Counted from the first letter of the stretch, positions 7,665-17,136 are shown. The stretch is DNA of 64,000 nt from VRUE01 sp963716245 (GCA_963716245.1 OY970300.1:868001-932000), one strand, 5' to 3'. Numbers and translations are program-made. Notes: generated from the letters alone by a model not told the origin.

Positions 7665-8705
7665 TTGAAGATCTGGGTGGACATGAGCGCGCCGGCGCAC
7701 GTGCTGGTCCTGCGCCCGATCATCGAGCGGCTGCGCGCGCAGGGCCACGGGGTCGAGGTCACCTCGCGCGACTACGCGCAGACGCAGGCGCTGCTCGACC
7801 TGCACGGGATGGCACACACGCCGATCGGGCGGCACGGCGGCGCCTCGCGACTGCGCAAGGCGTACCGGCTCGGCGCGCGTACCGCCGCGATGCTCGGCTT
7901 CGGCCGCGGCCGCTCCTTCGACCTCGCCCTGGCCCACGGCTCCAACGATCTCGCGATCGCCGCTCGTACGCTCGGCATCCCCGAGGCCAACATGCACGAC
8001 TACGAGTACGCGGTGACCCAGCATCGGATCGGCTGCCGGCTGGCCAGGCGCGTGATGTTCCCCGACTCGGTGCCGCTCGACCGCCTGCGCCGCTTCGGGG
8101 TGACGGCGGAGAAGCACTTCCCCTATCCCGGCCTCAAGGAGGAGTACTACCTCCACGACTTCGAGCCCGACGCCGAGGCGCTGCGCCGGCTCGCGGTCGA
8201 CACCGGGCGCGTCGTCGTGATCGTCCGGCCGCCGCCCGACGTCTCCCTCTACCACCGCAAGTCCAACCCGCTCTTCCCGAAGGTGCTCGCCCGGCTCGGC
8301 AGCGACGAGGCGGTCCACGCCGTGGTCCTGCCCCGCACCGGCGAGCAGCGGACCTTCATCGAGGGGCTGCGGCTGCCGTCGCTGATCGTCCCGCCGGGTG
8401 CCGTCGAGGCCCAGAGCCTCGTCGCCCTCGCCGACCTCGTCGTCTCCGCCGGCGGCACGATGAACCGCGAGGCCGCGGCGCTCGGCACCCCCGTCTACAC
8501 CACCTACGGCGGCCGCCTCGGCGGCGTCGACGAAGCGCTGATCCGCAGCGGGCGGATGCGGCCGCTGACCGATCCGCGCGCGCTGAAGCTCGAGAAGCGG
8601 ACGGCCGAGGCGACTCCGACGCGGCGAGACCCTAGTCTGCTCGTGGAGACGATCCTAGGAACCGTCGGAGCAGACCATCCCGCGGCAAGCCAAATCGCGA
8701 GCTGA
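7665..8705 (+). CDS. DUF354 family (glycosyltransferase-B-like) protein
   Basis: A 346-residue protein starting with TTG 4 nt after glyA. MKIWVDMSAPAHVLVLRPIIERLRAQGH at the N-terminus, HGSNDLAIAARTLGIP near residue 86, the central IVRPPPDVSLYH, and VSAGGTMNREAAALGTPVYT near residue 262 match the DUF354 family. That family looks like the MurG/WecB-type two-domain fold and lies in surface-polysaccharide clusters. The substrate is unknown. The neighbours are a sugar transferase, an asparagine synthase and a WecA-type enzyme, supporting a role in exopolysaccharide or glycolipid synthesis. Confidence 0.8.
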   Translation: MKIWVDMSAPAHVLVLRPIIERLRAQGHGVEVTSRDYAQTQALLDLHGMAHTPIGRHGGASRLRKAYRLGARTAAMLGFGRGRSFDLALAHGSNDLAIAARTLGIPEANMHDYEYAVTQHRIGCRLARRVMFPDSVPLDRLRRFGVTAEKHFPYPGLKEEYYLHDFEPDAEALRRLAVDTGRVVVIVRPPPDVSLYHRKSNPLFPKVLARLGSDEAVHAVVLPRTGEQRTFIEGLRLPSLIVPPGAVEAQSLVALADLVVSAGGTMNREAAALGTPVYTTYGGRLGGVDEALIRSGRMRPLTDPRALKLEKRTAEATPTRRDPSLLVETILGTVGADHPAASQIAS

Positions 8706-8838
8706 TTCCCTCACACTCCCCGAGGACGTCCGGGCCGAGCTGGAGCACTTCGTCGCGCTCGCGGGCGAAGGCGAGTCGCGCCCGGTCGACCCGCTGCTCC
8801 GCGCCCTGGACGTCGTCATCTCCGGGTTCGCCCTGCTC

Positions 8839-9378
8839 GTGCTCTCGCCGCTGCTCGTCCTGACCGCCGTCGCGATCGCGCTCAGCTCGGGCCGGCCGAT
8901 CCTCTACCACGGCGCCCGCGTCGGCCGCTGCGGCGATCTCTTCCTGATGTACAAGTTCCGCACCCTGAAGCCCGACGCCGAGGACCGGCTCGGGCCCTAC
9001 TACGGCGAGGAGCTCTCGCGCCGCACCGAGGAAGAGGTGACCCGGGTCGGCCGGGCGCTGCGCAAGATCCACCTCGACGAGGTCCCACAGCTCTGGAACG
9101 TGCTGCGCGGCGACATGGCGATCGTCGGGCCCCGCCCGATCCGCCCCGCCTTCTTCGCCGAGCTCTGCGCGGAGATCCCGGAGTACTGGCAGCGCCTCGT
9201 CGTCCGCCCCGGCGTGACCGGCTTCGCCCAGACGCGGATGACCCGCGAGGAGTCCTGGGCCGACAAGCTCGTCCACGACATGGAGTACATCGCCGACCGC
9301 TCCGTCGGCCTCTACGTCAGCGTCCTGCTCGCCACCGTGGCCAAGGTCCTAGGCCGCGGCCCCGCCGCCCCCGGGTAG
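8839..9378 (+). CDS. undecaprenyl-phosphate sugar-1-phosphate transferase (bacterial sugar transferase family)
   Basis: It carries the bacterial sugar transferase signature: RPILYHGARVGRCGDLFLMYKFRTLKPDAE, GRALRKIHLDEVPQLWNVLRGDMAIVGPRPIRP and RPGVTGFAQTRM. It transfers a sugar-1-phosphate to the lipid carrier at the membrane. The only canonical start is GTG 8839, but the membrane hairpin typical of the family begins upstream (in-frame PVDPLLRALDVVISGFALL). The frame is open back to 8659 with no ATG, GTG or TTG, overlapping the DUF354 gene. The true start may be non-canonical, or the sequence may carry an indel. Confidence 0.85.
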   Translation: MLSPLLVLTAVAIALSSGRPILYHGARVGRCGDLFLMYKFRTLKPDAEDRLGPYYGEELSRRTEEEVTRVGRALRKIHLDEVPQLWNVLRGDMAIVGPRPIRPAFFAELCAEIPEYWQRLVVRPGVTGFAQTRMTREESWADKLVHDMEYIADRSVGLYVSVLLATVAKVLGRGPAAPG

Positions 9379-9434
9379 GGGGACGTGCCGCTACTTGACC
9401 ACCTATACGGTGGGTCAAGTAGCGGCACGTCCCC
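9379..9434. repeat. palindromic element C (sugar transferase-asnB)
   Basis: Arms of about 25 bp (left arm begins GGGGACGTGCCGCTACTTGA) close on a TATAC apex with a single bulged G. It starts immediately after the TAG stop of the sugar transferase. Its outer block GGGACGTGCC plus TTGACC recurs in the element at 62185, with five differing but compensated bases between. Confidence 0.85.
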
Positions 9435-9458
9435 GGAGGGCTGAGAGACTGCGCGGCC

Positions 9459-11317
9459 ATGTGTGGGATTTGCGGCATCGCCGCGGCTGAGCGCGGCGCA
9501 GGCCCGGACCTCGACGGGGTGCGGCGGATGAACTCCCGGCTCGTCCATCGCGGGCCGGACAGCGACGGGCTCTTCCAGGCCGACGGCGTGGCTCTTGCCG
9601 CCCGGCGCCTCTCGATCATCGACCTCGAGCACGGCGACCAGCCGATCTCCAACGAGGACGGGACGGTCACGGTCGTCCAGAACGGCGAGATCTACAACCA
9701 CCGCGAGCTGCGCGAGGAGCTGGAGCGGCTCGGGCACCGGTTCGCCACCCACTGCGACACCGAGGTCCTCGTCCATCTCTACGAGGAGTACGGCGACGGC
9801 TTCCTCGAGCGGCTGCGGGGCATGTTCGCGATCGCGCTCTGGGACGCCCGGGAGCGGCGCCTGCTGCTCGCCCGCGACCGCTTCGGGATCAAGCCCCTCT
9901 ACTACCGCGTCGCGGACGGGACGCTCTCCTTCGCCTCCGAGCTGAAGGCGATGCTGGAGCAGCCCGGCTTCTCGCGCGAGATCGACCCCAGGGCCGTCGC
10001 CGCCTATCTCGCCTTCAACTCGATCCCGGCGCCGCTGACGATCTTCGCCGAGGCGCGCAAGCTGGCCCCGGGCACGCTGCTCGCCTGGCGCGGCGGAGAG
10101 GTGCGCCGGGAGCGCTACGCGCGCCCGCGCCCGGTCCCCGCCGCCGAAGCCCGGCGCGGCCCGATCGACGGCCTCGCGGGGGAGCTGCGCGAGACGCTGC
10201 GCGACTCGGTCCGCGCCCACCTGGTCGCCGACGTCCCGGTCGGGGTGCTGCTCTCCGGCGGCGTCGACTCGGCCGGGCTGGCGGCGCTCGCCGCGGGCGA
10301 GGAAGGGGCGGGGGTGAAGACCTTCTCGGTCGGCTTCGAGGAGGCGAGCTTCGACGAGCTCGACCGCGCGCGCCTGGTCGCCCGCCGCTACGGCACCGAC
10401 CATCACGAGATCGTCCTGCGGCCGGACGCGGTCGAGCTGCTGCCGAAGCTGGTCGAGGCGTTCGACGAGCCGTTCGGCGACTCCTCGGCCCTGCCGACCT
10501 ACCTGGTCTCCGAGCTGGCGTCGGGCGAGGTCAAGGTCGCTCTCTCGGGGGAGGGGGGGACGAGCTGTTCGGCGGCTACTACACCTACGTCGCCGACCTG
10601 CTGGCGCCGCGCGTCGGTCGCCTCGCCGCCCTGGCGGCGCCCCTGGTCGAGGCGCTGCCGAGCTCGAGCGAGAAGGTCAGCCTCGACTACAAAGCGAAGC
10701 GCTTCGTGCGGGCCGCACGGCTGCCGCCGCTGGAGCGCCACCACGCCTGGAAGGAGATCTTCTCCACCGAGCAGCGGGCGGCGCTCCTCGGCGAGGCCGA
10801 CGGCTGGGACCCGGTCGACCTCTACCGCGAGCGCTACGCGGAGACGGTCGGCGCGGAACCCCTCGCCCGCCTCCAGGACGTCGACCTCGGCATCTACCTG
10901 GTCGACGACCTGCTGGTCAAGACCGACCGCTCCAGCATGGCCCACTCGCTGGAGCTTCGCGTCCCATTCCTCGACAACGAGGTCGCCGACTTCGCGCTCG
11001 GCCTGGCGACGCCGCTGAAGGTGCGCCGCCTCGCCAAGAAGCGCCTCCTGCGCCGGGCGCTGGCGCCCCTGCTGCCCGACGAGATCCTGCGCGGCCCGAA
11101 GCAGGGCTTCTCGATCCCGGTCGCGGCCTGGCTGCGCGGACCGCTGCAGGGCTACGCCCGCGAGGTGCTCTCGGCCGACAACCTGGGCCGGCAGGGCTGC
11201 TTCGACCCCGCAACGGTGACGGCGCTGCTCGACAGGCACTGCGCGGGCAGGGAGGATCTGAGCCGCCAGCTGTGGGGGCTGATCGCCTTCACCCTCTGGT
11301 TCGATCGCTACACCTGA
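9459..11317 (+). pseudogene. asnB: asparagine synthase (glutamine-hydrolysing), frameshifted in a G run
   Basis: The N-terminal glutaminase domain begins MCGICGIAA, with the catalytic Cys2 exposed after Met removal, and includes HRGPDSDG. The synthetase domain has the ATP loop VGVLLSGGVDSAGLAALA. The frame breaks at about 10552-10559, where VALSGEGG should continue as DELFGGYY. That requires one more G in the 7-G run, and the rest (GGYYTYVADLL to LWGLIAFTLWFDRYT) continues in the next frame to 11317. This is a real mutation, a slippage site or a sequencing error. In polysaccharide clusters such enzymes often amidate sugar or lipid intermediates. A functional protein needs the shift repaired. 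Confidence 0.85.
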
Positions 11318-11318
11318 C

Positions 11319-12587
11319 GTGATGGAGCAGACCCCGGACGCCCTCGACGCCCTCTTCGCCTTCCTCCTGGCGGGGGCCCTGGCGCTGGCGCTGACGCCGC
11401 TGACGATCCGCCTGGCCAGGCGCGTCGGCGCGATCGACCTGCCCAACCCGCGCTCCCTGCACGAGGCGCCGACGCCGAAGCTGGGCGGGCTCGCGATCCT
11501 CGCCGGCGCACTCGTACCCGCCGCGATCTGGCTGCCGTGGGACGCCGAAACCGAGGCGATCCTCGCCGGCGCCGTCGCGATCGCGCTGGTCGGCTTCCTC
11601 GACGACCTCTACGACCTGAACGCCGCGGCGAAGCTGCTCGGCCAGACGGCGGCGGTCGTGATCCCCGTCTCGGTCGGCGTCACCGTCGAGAGCTTCACCT
11701 TCCCGTTCCTCGGCGCGCTCGACCCCGCCTCTGTGGACCTGATCGGCCTGTCGGGCGGCGGCGCGATCGACGTCGGCGACGTCGGCACGACGATCGGCAT
11801 CGTCGCGATGATCAACGTGATCAACCTGATCGACGGGGTCGACGGCCTCGCCGCCGGGGTCTGCACGATCGCGGCGCTGACCCTGACGGCGATCGCGCTC
11901 TCGCTCGACCGCAACGCCGCGGGCATCCTGGCGGCGATCGTCGCCGGCTCCTCGCTCGGCTTCCTGCGCCACGGCTTCCCGCCGGCCCGCACGTTCATGG
12001 GCGACACCGGCTCGAACCTGCTCGGCTACCTGCTCGGGGTGATCGCCGTCCAGGGCGCGCTCAAGACCAACGCCGTGATCGCCCTCTTCCTGCCGCTGAT
12101 CGTCCTCACCGTGCCGATCCTCGACACCGGCTTCGTCGTCGCCAAGCGGCTCAAGTACCGGCGCCCGATCTACCGCGCCGACCGCTGGCACTTCCACCAC
12201 CGGATGGCCAACATCGGCTTCTCGCAGCGGCGCACGCTCGCCTACCTCTACGGCTGGACGCTGGTCATGGCCGCCTTGGCGCTCGCCCTGCGCTTCGTCC
12301 CCTACAGCGACGACCACGGCAACTTCGACGCGCTCTGGAGCGGGGTGATGGCCGCCTGCGGCCTGCTCGCGATCGCGGCGAGCGTCTATTTGGTCGAGGT
12401 CCTGGAGATCCTCAAGCTGCGCCGCGTGCGGCTGCGCCAGCTGGCCGGGCTGCGCGGCGACGCCGGCAGGCCCGCCCCGGCGGACGCCGAGGTCGACGAC
12501 GCCGTCGCCCGCGAGCTGGAGACCGGCTCGTTTCCGGCCGTCGACCCCGAGACGGGGGAGTTCGAGGCGATCGAGCCGCGTTCGTGA
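11319..12587 (+). CDS. undecaprenyl-phosphate GlcNAc-1-phosphate transferase (WecA/TagO, MraY superfamily)
   Basis: A 422-residue polytopic membrane protein of the MraY/WecA/TagO superfamily, which attaches a sugar-1-phosphate to undecaprenyl phosphate to start cell-wall polymer or polysaccharide synthesis. Key motifs are LPNPRSLHEAPTPKLGG (residues 40-60), GFLDDLYDLNAAAKLLGQ near residue 92, VINLIDGVDGLAAG near 166, FMGDTGSNLLGYLLG near 226, and the HFHHRM loop. About ten hydrophobic segments are present. The start may be GTG 11319 or the adjacent ATG 11322, just after the asnB stop. The C-terminal 60 residues are a charged extension. Confidence 0.93.
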   Translation: MMEQTPDALDALFAFLLAGALALALTPLTIRLARRVGAIDLPNPRSLHEAPTPKLGGLAILAGALVPAAIWLPWDAETEAILAGAVAIALVGFLDDLYDLNAAAKLLGQTAAVVIPVSVGVTVESFTFPFLGALDPASVDLIGLSGGGAIDVGDVGTTIGIVAMINVINLIDGVDGLAAGVCTIAALTLTAIALSLDRNAAGILAAIVAGSSLGFLRHGFPPARTFMGDTGSNLLGYLLGVIAVQGALKTNAVIALFLPLIVLTVPILDTGFVVAKRLKYRRPIYRADRWHFHHRMANIGFSQRRTLAYLYGWTLVMAALALALRFVPYSDDHGNFDALWSGVMAACGLLAIAASVYLVEVLEILKLRRVRLRQLAGLRGDAGRPAPADAEVDDAVARELETGSFPAVDPETGEFEAIEPRS

Positions 12588-12746
12588 ACCGGGTGCGGAG
12601 CTTGTGCGGAGTTGTTACAACCGTCACGAACTGGCTCTAGAAAGCGGATCGTCGGCCCCGTCGGATATAGTCATCAGTACGCCCGCGCACCCCGCCGGGC
12701 GCTTTTTCTGGCCTGTTCCGATCTCTTCGCAGGACCTTCTGACGCT

Positions 12747-13127
12747 ATGTCGCCCCCCAAACATGTCGATCTGCTGGCGCTTGCCGCCGCTCTCGCCATC
12801 TTCGTGATCGCCGGCTTCCCGCTGCTCGGCTACGCCGTCGCGGCCGCCGTCTGGCTCATCCAGCGGGGCGTCCAGGTCCTCGCCGGCCGCCGCGCCGGCC
12901 AGGACCTGAGCCACGGCAACCGCCAGCGGGCGATGGGCACCGTCGCGGCCACCTCGCTCGGCCGGGTCTGGCTGATGGCCACCGCGGTCCTCCTCGTCGG
13001 CATCGCCGAGCGCGAGGCCGGCCTGGCCGCGGCGCTGCTGCTGCTGGCGCTCTTCACCGTCTCCTTCGCCGCCCAGGGGATCGCCTACCTGATGGAGCCC
13101 GACAGCCAGGGGGTCAAGGCCAGGTGA
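12747..13127 (+). CDS. small membrane protein preceding atpB (AtpI-like position)
   Basis: A 126-residue protein starting MSPPKHVDLL with four hydrophobic segments (about residues 8-30, 33-42, 65-85 and 88-108). Its place at the head of the ATP synthase operon and overlap with atpB by 4 nt suggest the role of AtpI, a c-ring assembly or Mg-related factor, but I see no firm AtpI sequence signature. The ATG at 12747 has AGGA about 13 nt upstream. The 159 nt upstream probably contains the operon promoter, although I cannot fix -35 and -10 boxes with confidence. Confidence 0.65.
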   Translation: MSPPKHVDLLALAAALAIFVIAGFPLLGYAVAAAVWLIQRGVQVLAGRRAGQDLSHGNRQRAMGTVAATSLGRVWLMATAVLLVGIAEREAGLAAALLLLALFTVSFAAQGIAYLMEPDSQGVKAR

Positions 13128-14041
13128 GCTCGATGAGCACCAAGGGCAAAGTCCTGCTCGGCTTCGGCATCTACCTGGCGGCGGCGATCGCGCTGCTGCT
13201 GATCTTCGGCAGCGACGGCAAGAACGACCACTTCAAGCCCCAGAACGAGTTCAAGCTCGACGCCTGGGTGCCGATCCACCTCGGCGGCCTCGACCTCAGC
13301 ATCAACAAGGCGGTGCTCTACCTCTTCATCGCCAGCGTCCTGACGATCGCGACGATGACCTGGATCGCGCGCCGCATGGCCGAGAAGCCGAACCGGGTCC
13401 AGACCGCGGTCGAGCTGGCCTACGACCTGACCCGCAACAACATCACCGGCGGCAACATGGACGCCAAGCAGGCGGCGCGCTGGTTCCCCTTCCTCGGCGC
13501 CCTCTTCTTCTTCATCTGGTTCTCGAACATGATCGGCTTCCTGCCGCTGCCGGTGAACACCGAGCACAAGGTCGACGTCTTCGGCCTGGAACTGCCGGCG
13601 CTGGCGATCTACGCCGCGACCGCGAACATCTCGATCCCGCTGATCCTCACCCTCGTCGTCTGGTTCTCCTACCACGTCGAGGGGATCCGGGCGAAGGGCT
13701 TCGTGCCCTACTTCAAGGGCTGGCTGCCGCCCGGTCTGGAGGAGATGAACCCGATCGGGCGCGGCGCGATCTTCATGATCGAGGTGATCTCGCACTTCGT
13801 GCGGCTGATCTCGCTCTCCGTGCGTCTCTTCGCCAACATCCTCGCCGGCCACCTCCTGCTGCTCTTCATGGGCGGCGGGCTGGCGGTCCTGCTCGGGATC
13901 GCCGCGCTCGGGGCGCTGACCTTCCCGCTGGCCTTCGCCTTCTTCATCTTCGAGGTGGGCCTCGTCGCCACCCTGCAGGCTTTTATCTTCTCCACCCTCA
14001 CCGCGATCTACATCGGCGGAGCAACCTCCGCCGAGCACTAA
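13124..14041 (+). CDS. atpB: F0F1 ATP synthase subunit a
   Basis: A membrane subunit forming the proton half-channels next to the c-ring. The first codon is GTG overlapping the previous stop (GTGA), although the ATG at 13133 is also possible. Five to six hydrophobic segments are present. The essential arginine lies in ISLSVRLFANILAGHLLLLFMGGG (about residue 232), and FFIWFSNMIGFLPLPVNTEHK is characteristic. The subunit is 305 residues if GTG is used. It is first of the canonical order atpB-E-F-H-A-G-D-C. Confidence 0.95.
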   Translation: MSSMSTKGKVLLGFGIYLAAAIALLLIFGSDGKNDHFKPQNEFKLDAWVPIHLGGLDLSINKAVLYLFIASVLTIATMTWIARRMAEKPNRVQTAVELAYDLTRNNITGGNMDAKQAARWFPFLGALFFFIWFSNMIGFLPLPVNTEHKVDVFGLELPALAIYAATANISIPLILTLVVWFSYHVEGIRAKGFVPYFKGWLPPGLEEMNPIGRGAIFMIEVISHFVRLISLSVRLFANILAGHLLLLFMGGGLAVLLGIAALGALTFPLAFAFFIFEVGLVATLQAFIFSTLTAIYIGGATSAEH

Positions 14042-14062
14042 CGAAAAGGAGTCGAACCCGAA

Positions 14063-14335
14063 ATGGATCTCACTGCCCTACCGATCGCCGAAGTCACCGA
14101 CGAAGGCGTCAAAGGCGCCGGCAAAGCCATAGCGCTAGGCGTCGGTGCCGGCCTCGGCTCGATCGGCGCCGGCATCGGCGTCGGCTTCATCTTCGGCAAG
14201 GAGATCGAGTCGGTCGCCCGCCAGCCCGAGATGAAAAGCGAGCTGGAAAGCATCCGCTGGCTCGGCTTCGCGCTGACCGAGGCGGTCGCCTTCTACACCT
14301 TCATCTTCGGCCTGATCGCCTTCTTCCTCTCCTAG
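14063..14335 (+). CDS. atpE: F0F1 ATP synthase subunit c
   Basis: A 90-residue hairpin of two membrane helices forming the rotor ring. Helix 1 is the glycine-rich GVGAGLGSIGAGIGVGFIFG. The polar loop is ARQPEM, and helix 2 carries the ion-binding glutamate in GFALTEAVAFYTFIFGLIAFFL. There is no glutamine in helix 1 and no ES/ET pair after the glutamate, so proton rather than sodium coupling is expected. It has a strong ribosome-binding site, AAAAGGAG, at 14044-14051, fitting the high copy number of c subunits. Confidence 0.95.
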   Translation: MDLTALPIAEVTDEGVKGAGKAIALGVGAGLGSIGAGIGVGFIFGKEIESVARQPEMKSELESIRWLGFALTEAVAFYTFIFGLIAFFLS

Positions 14336-14341
14336 GCGCCG

Positions 14342-14947
14342 ATGGAGGCATTCGCCGACATAGCGGGCTTCCTCGTCCTTGCCCAAGAGGCGGCGCACGG
14401 CGCCGCCGAAGAAGAGTCCGGGGGCAGCTTCCTGGTCTCGCCGGGCGTCGGGTTGATGATCTGGACCCTCGTCCTCTTCCTGGCGACGATGTGGGTGCTC
14501 AGCAAGGTCGCCTTCCCGAAGATCCAGGAGGCGCTCGACAAGCGCGCGAAGCTGATCGCGGAGTCGATCGAGGCCGCCGAACGGCAGCGCCGCGAGTCCG
14601 ACGAGCTGCTCGAGGAGTACCGGGCGCGCCTCGCCGAGGCCCGCGAGCAGGCCGACGACATCATGGCCCGCGCCCGCAAGGCGGCAGAGACCGCCGAAGC
14701 GGAGGCGACCTCGGCCGGCAAGGAGAAGCGCGACGAGCTGGTCGCCGCCGCCAAACGGGACATCGAGGCCGAGACGCGGCGCTCGCTGCAGCAGATTCGC
14801 AGCGAGGTCGCCGACCTGACCGTGCTCGCCACCGAGAAGGTCACCCGCAAGAGCCTCAGCCCCGACGACCAGCGCCGCCTGGTCGAGGAGGCGCTGAGCG
14901 AGGTCGACTTCACCGCCCTCTCGGGATCGGAGGGGTCGAGCAACTGA
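14342..14947 (+). CDS. atpF: F0F1 ATP synthase subunit b
   Basis: A 201-residue peripheral-stalk subunit. One membrane helix (about residues 32-58, SPGVGLMIWTLVLFLATMWVL) is followed by a long charged coiled coil (residues 60-180, rich in Ala, Glu, Arg and Lys) that reaches the F1 head through subunit delta. The ATG is 6 nt after atpE, and its stop overlaps the start of atpH (TGATG), so the genes are translationally coupled. Confidence 0.93.
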   Translation: MEAFADIAGFLVLAQEAAHGAAEEESGGSFLVSPGVGLMIWTLVLFLATMWVLSKVAFPKIQEALDKRAKLIAESIEAAERQRRESDELLEEYRARLAEAREQADDIMARARKAAETAEAEATSAGKEKRDELVAAAKRDIEAETRRSLQQIRSEVADLTVLATEKVTRKSLSPDDQRRLVEEALSEVDFTALSGSEGSSN

Positions 14948-15480
14948 TGGGGGAGGCAGCTCGCGTATACGCCGAGGCGCTGTTCGACATCGCCAGGAAA
15001 ACCGGCAAGCTGGACCCGATCCGCGAGGAGCTGGGCCAGTTCGCCGACGCCGTCGAAGGCGACCGCGAGCTGCAGGTGTTCTTCTTCAGCCCCTACTTCT
15101 CCTCGGCGGAGAAGACGGAGGGGCTGAGGCGTGCGATCTCGGGCGCCGACGCCGAGTTCGTCAACTTCCTCGAGCTGCTGGTCGAGAAGGGGCGGATGAA
15201 CGAGGTCTTCCGCATCCGCCGCCAGTTTGAGCAGCTCTGGAAAGAGGAGAACAGGCGGATCGACGTGACCGTGACCAGCGCGGTCGAGCTCGACCCCGCT
15301 GCGGTGACGAAGATCGGCGAGGAGATCGAACGGCAGACGGGCCGCAGGGTGGAGCTGGCGAGCGACGTCGACGGGGAGATCCTCGGCGGCATCGTCCTGC
15401 AGGTCGGCAACATGGTGCTCGACGCGAGCATCCGCAATCGCTTGGAGAAACTTCGAAAGAGCGTCGCCCGGGCGGCGTAA
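14947..15480 (+). CDS. atpH: F0F1 ATP synthase subunit delta
   Basis: A 177-residue subunit linking the peripheral stalk to F1. The N-terminal helical domain (ARVYAEALFDIARKTGKLDPIREELGQF) and the C-terminal GGIVLQVGNMVLDASIRNRLEKLR match the delta/OSCP family. The ATG at 14947 shares its A with the atpF stop codon. The frame is open further upstream, but that part is a shadow of atpF. Confidence 0.93.
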   Translation: MGEAARVYAEALFDIARKTGKLDPIREELGQFADAVEGDRELQVFFFSPYFSSAEKTEGLRRAISGADAEFVNFLELLVEKGRMNEVFRIRRQFEQLWKEENRRIDVTVTSAVELDPAAVTKIGEEIERQTGRRVELASDVDGEILGGIVLQVGNMVLDASIRNRLEKLRKSVARAA

Positions 15481-15501
15481 GGAAGGAACAGAGGCATCCA
15501 C

Positions 15502-17136
15502 ATGGAGATCAAGCCCGACGAGATCGCATCGATTCTGCGCGAGCGGATCGAGGGAATCGACACCGGCAGCGCCGACCTGTCCGAGGTGGGGACGGTGCTC
15601 TCGGTCGCCGACGGCATCGCCCGCATCCACGGGCTCGACAACTGCATGGCGCTCGAGATGCTCGAGCTGCCGCACGGCGTCACCGGCCTCGCGCTGAACC
15701 TCGAGGCGGACAACGTCGGCGCGGTGCTCTTCGGCGAGTGGGACAAGGTCGTCGAGGGCGACACCGTGAAGCGCACCGGCGAGCTGCTGCGCATCCCCGT
15801 CGGCGACGAGCTGCTCGGCCGCCTGGTCGACCCGCTCGGCCGGCCGCTCGACGACAAGGGCGAGATCGCGACCACGCAGACCCGCCCGGCCGAGTTCAAA
15901 GCGCCTGGCGTCGTCCAGCGCCAGCCGGTGACCGAACCGGTCCAGACGGGGCTGATGGCGATCGACGGGATGATCCCGATCGGCCGCGGCCAGCGAGAGC
16001 TGATCATCGGCGACCGCCAGACCGGCAAGACGGCGATCGCGATCGACACGATCATCAATAACCGCGACAAGGACATGATCTGCATCTACGTCGCGATCGG
16101 CCAGCGGATGTCGACCGTCGTCCAGCTCAAGGAGGTCCTCGAGGAAAACGGCGCGATGGAGAACACGATCATCGTCGCCGCCCCCGCCGACGAGGCGGCG
16201 CCGATCAAGTTCATCGCCCCCTACGCGGGCTGCGCGATGGGCGAGCACTTCCTCTACAACGGCAAGCACGCGCTCTGCGTCTACGACGACCTGACCAAGC
16301 ACGCCTACGCCTACCGGCAGATGTCGCTGCTGCTACGGCGCCCGCCCGGCCGCGAGGCGTACCCGGGCGACGTCTTCTACCTGCACTCGCGGCTCCTGGA
16401 GCGGGCGGTGAAGCTGAACGACGACCTCGGCGGCGGCTCGCTGACGGCGCTGCCGATCATCGAGACCCAGGCCTCCGACGTCTCCGCCTACATCCCGACC
16501 AACGTGATCTCGATCACCGACGGCCAGATCTTCCTCGAGTCCGACCTCTTTTACTCGGGCGTCCGGCCGGCGATCAACGTCGGCATCTCGGTCTCGCGGG
16601 TGGGCGGCAACGCGCAGACCAAGGCGATGAAGAAGGTCGCCGGCAAGCTGCGCCTCGACCTCTCCCAGTACCGCGACCTCGAGGCCTTCGCCCAGTTCGG
16701 CTCCGAGCTCGATCCCGAGACGCAGAAGACCCTCAACCGCGGCGAGCGGCTGGTCGAGCTGCTGAAGCAGAAAGAGCGCGAGCCGCTCGAGGTGGCCGAC
16801 CAGGTGGCCGCGATCTACTCCGGCACCGGCGGCTTCCTCGACCGCGTCAAGACCGAGCGGGTCGGCGAGTTCCTGCGCGACCTGCGGATCCGGCTGCGCT
16901 CCGAGAAGGCCGAGCTGCTGGAGCGGATCGGGTCGAGCGGCAAGCTCGAGGAGGCCGACGAGGAGGAGCTCGGCGCGGCGATCCGGGAGTTCGTCGACGA
17001 CTTCGGCCCCGACTTCGACGAGCACGGCGACCCGCTCGAGGCGGGCGAGTCCGACCGCGTCAAGTCCGAGGAGGAGCGCGCTCGCCCGAGTCGCGTCGAG
17101 GAGGCCGAAGCCGAGAAAGAGACCGCCGCAGCGTGA
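15502..17136 (+). CDS. atpA: F0F1 ATP synthase subunit alpha
   Basis: A 544-residue non-catalytic nucleotide-binding subunit of F1. It contains the P-loop GDRQTGKT (residues 170-177), PIGRGQRELIIGDRQ, and the alpha signature PAINVGISVSRVGGNAQTKAMKKVAG. The C-terminal 35 residues form a charged extension beyond the usual end, ending EAEKETAAA. An AAGGA ribosome-binding site precedes the ATG. A palindromic element follows 4 nt after the stop. Confidence 0.97.
   Translation: MEIKPDEIASILRERIEGIDTGSADLSEVGTVLSVADGIARIHGLDNCMALEMLELPHGVTGLALNLEADNVGAVLFGEWDKVVEGDTVKRTGELLRIPVGDELLGRLVDPLGRPLDDKGEIATTQTRPAEFKAPGVVQRQPVTEPVQTGLMAIDGMIPIGRGQRELIIGDRQTGKTAIAIDTIINNRDKDMICIYVAIGQRMSTVVQLKEVLEENGAMENTIIVAAPADEAAPIKFIAPYAGCAMGEHFLYNGKHALCVYDDLTKHAYAYRQMSLLLRRPPGREAYPGDVFYLHSRLLERAVKLNDDLGGGSLTALPIIETQASDVSAYIPTNVISITDGQIFLESDLFYSGVRPAINVGISVSRVGGNAQTKAMKKVAGKLRLDLSQYRDLEAFAQFGSELDPETQKTLNRGERLVELLKQKEREPLEVADQVAAIYSGTGGFLDRVKTERVGEFLRDLRIRLRSEKAELLERIGSSGKLEEADEEELGAAIREFVDDFGPDFDEHGDPLEAGESDRVKSEEERARPSRVEEAEAEKETAAA

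Noticed and set aside
10706..11317. Separate gene downstream of a short asnB
   Set aside because: Its product is the C-terminal half of the asparagine synthase; the break is a one-base shift in a G run.
12670..12720. Intrinsic terminator before the ATP synthase operon (GCCCG...CGGGCGCTTTTT)
   Set aside because: The stem is only 5 bp with a 10-nt loop; too weak to list as a feature, though a T5 run follows.
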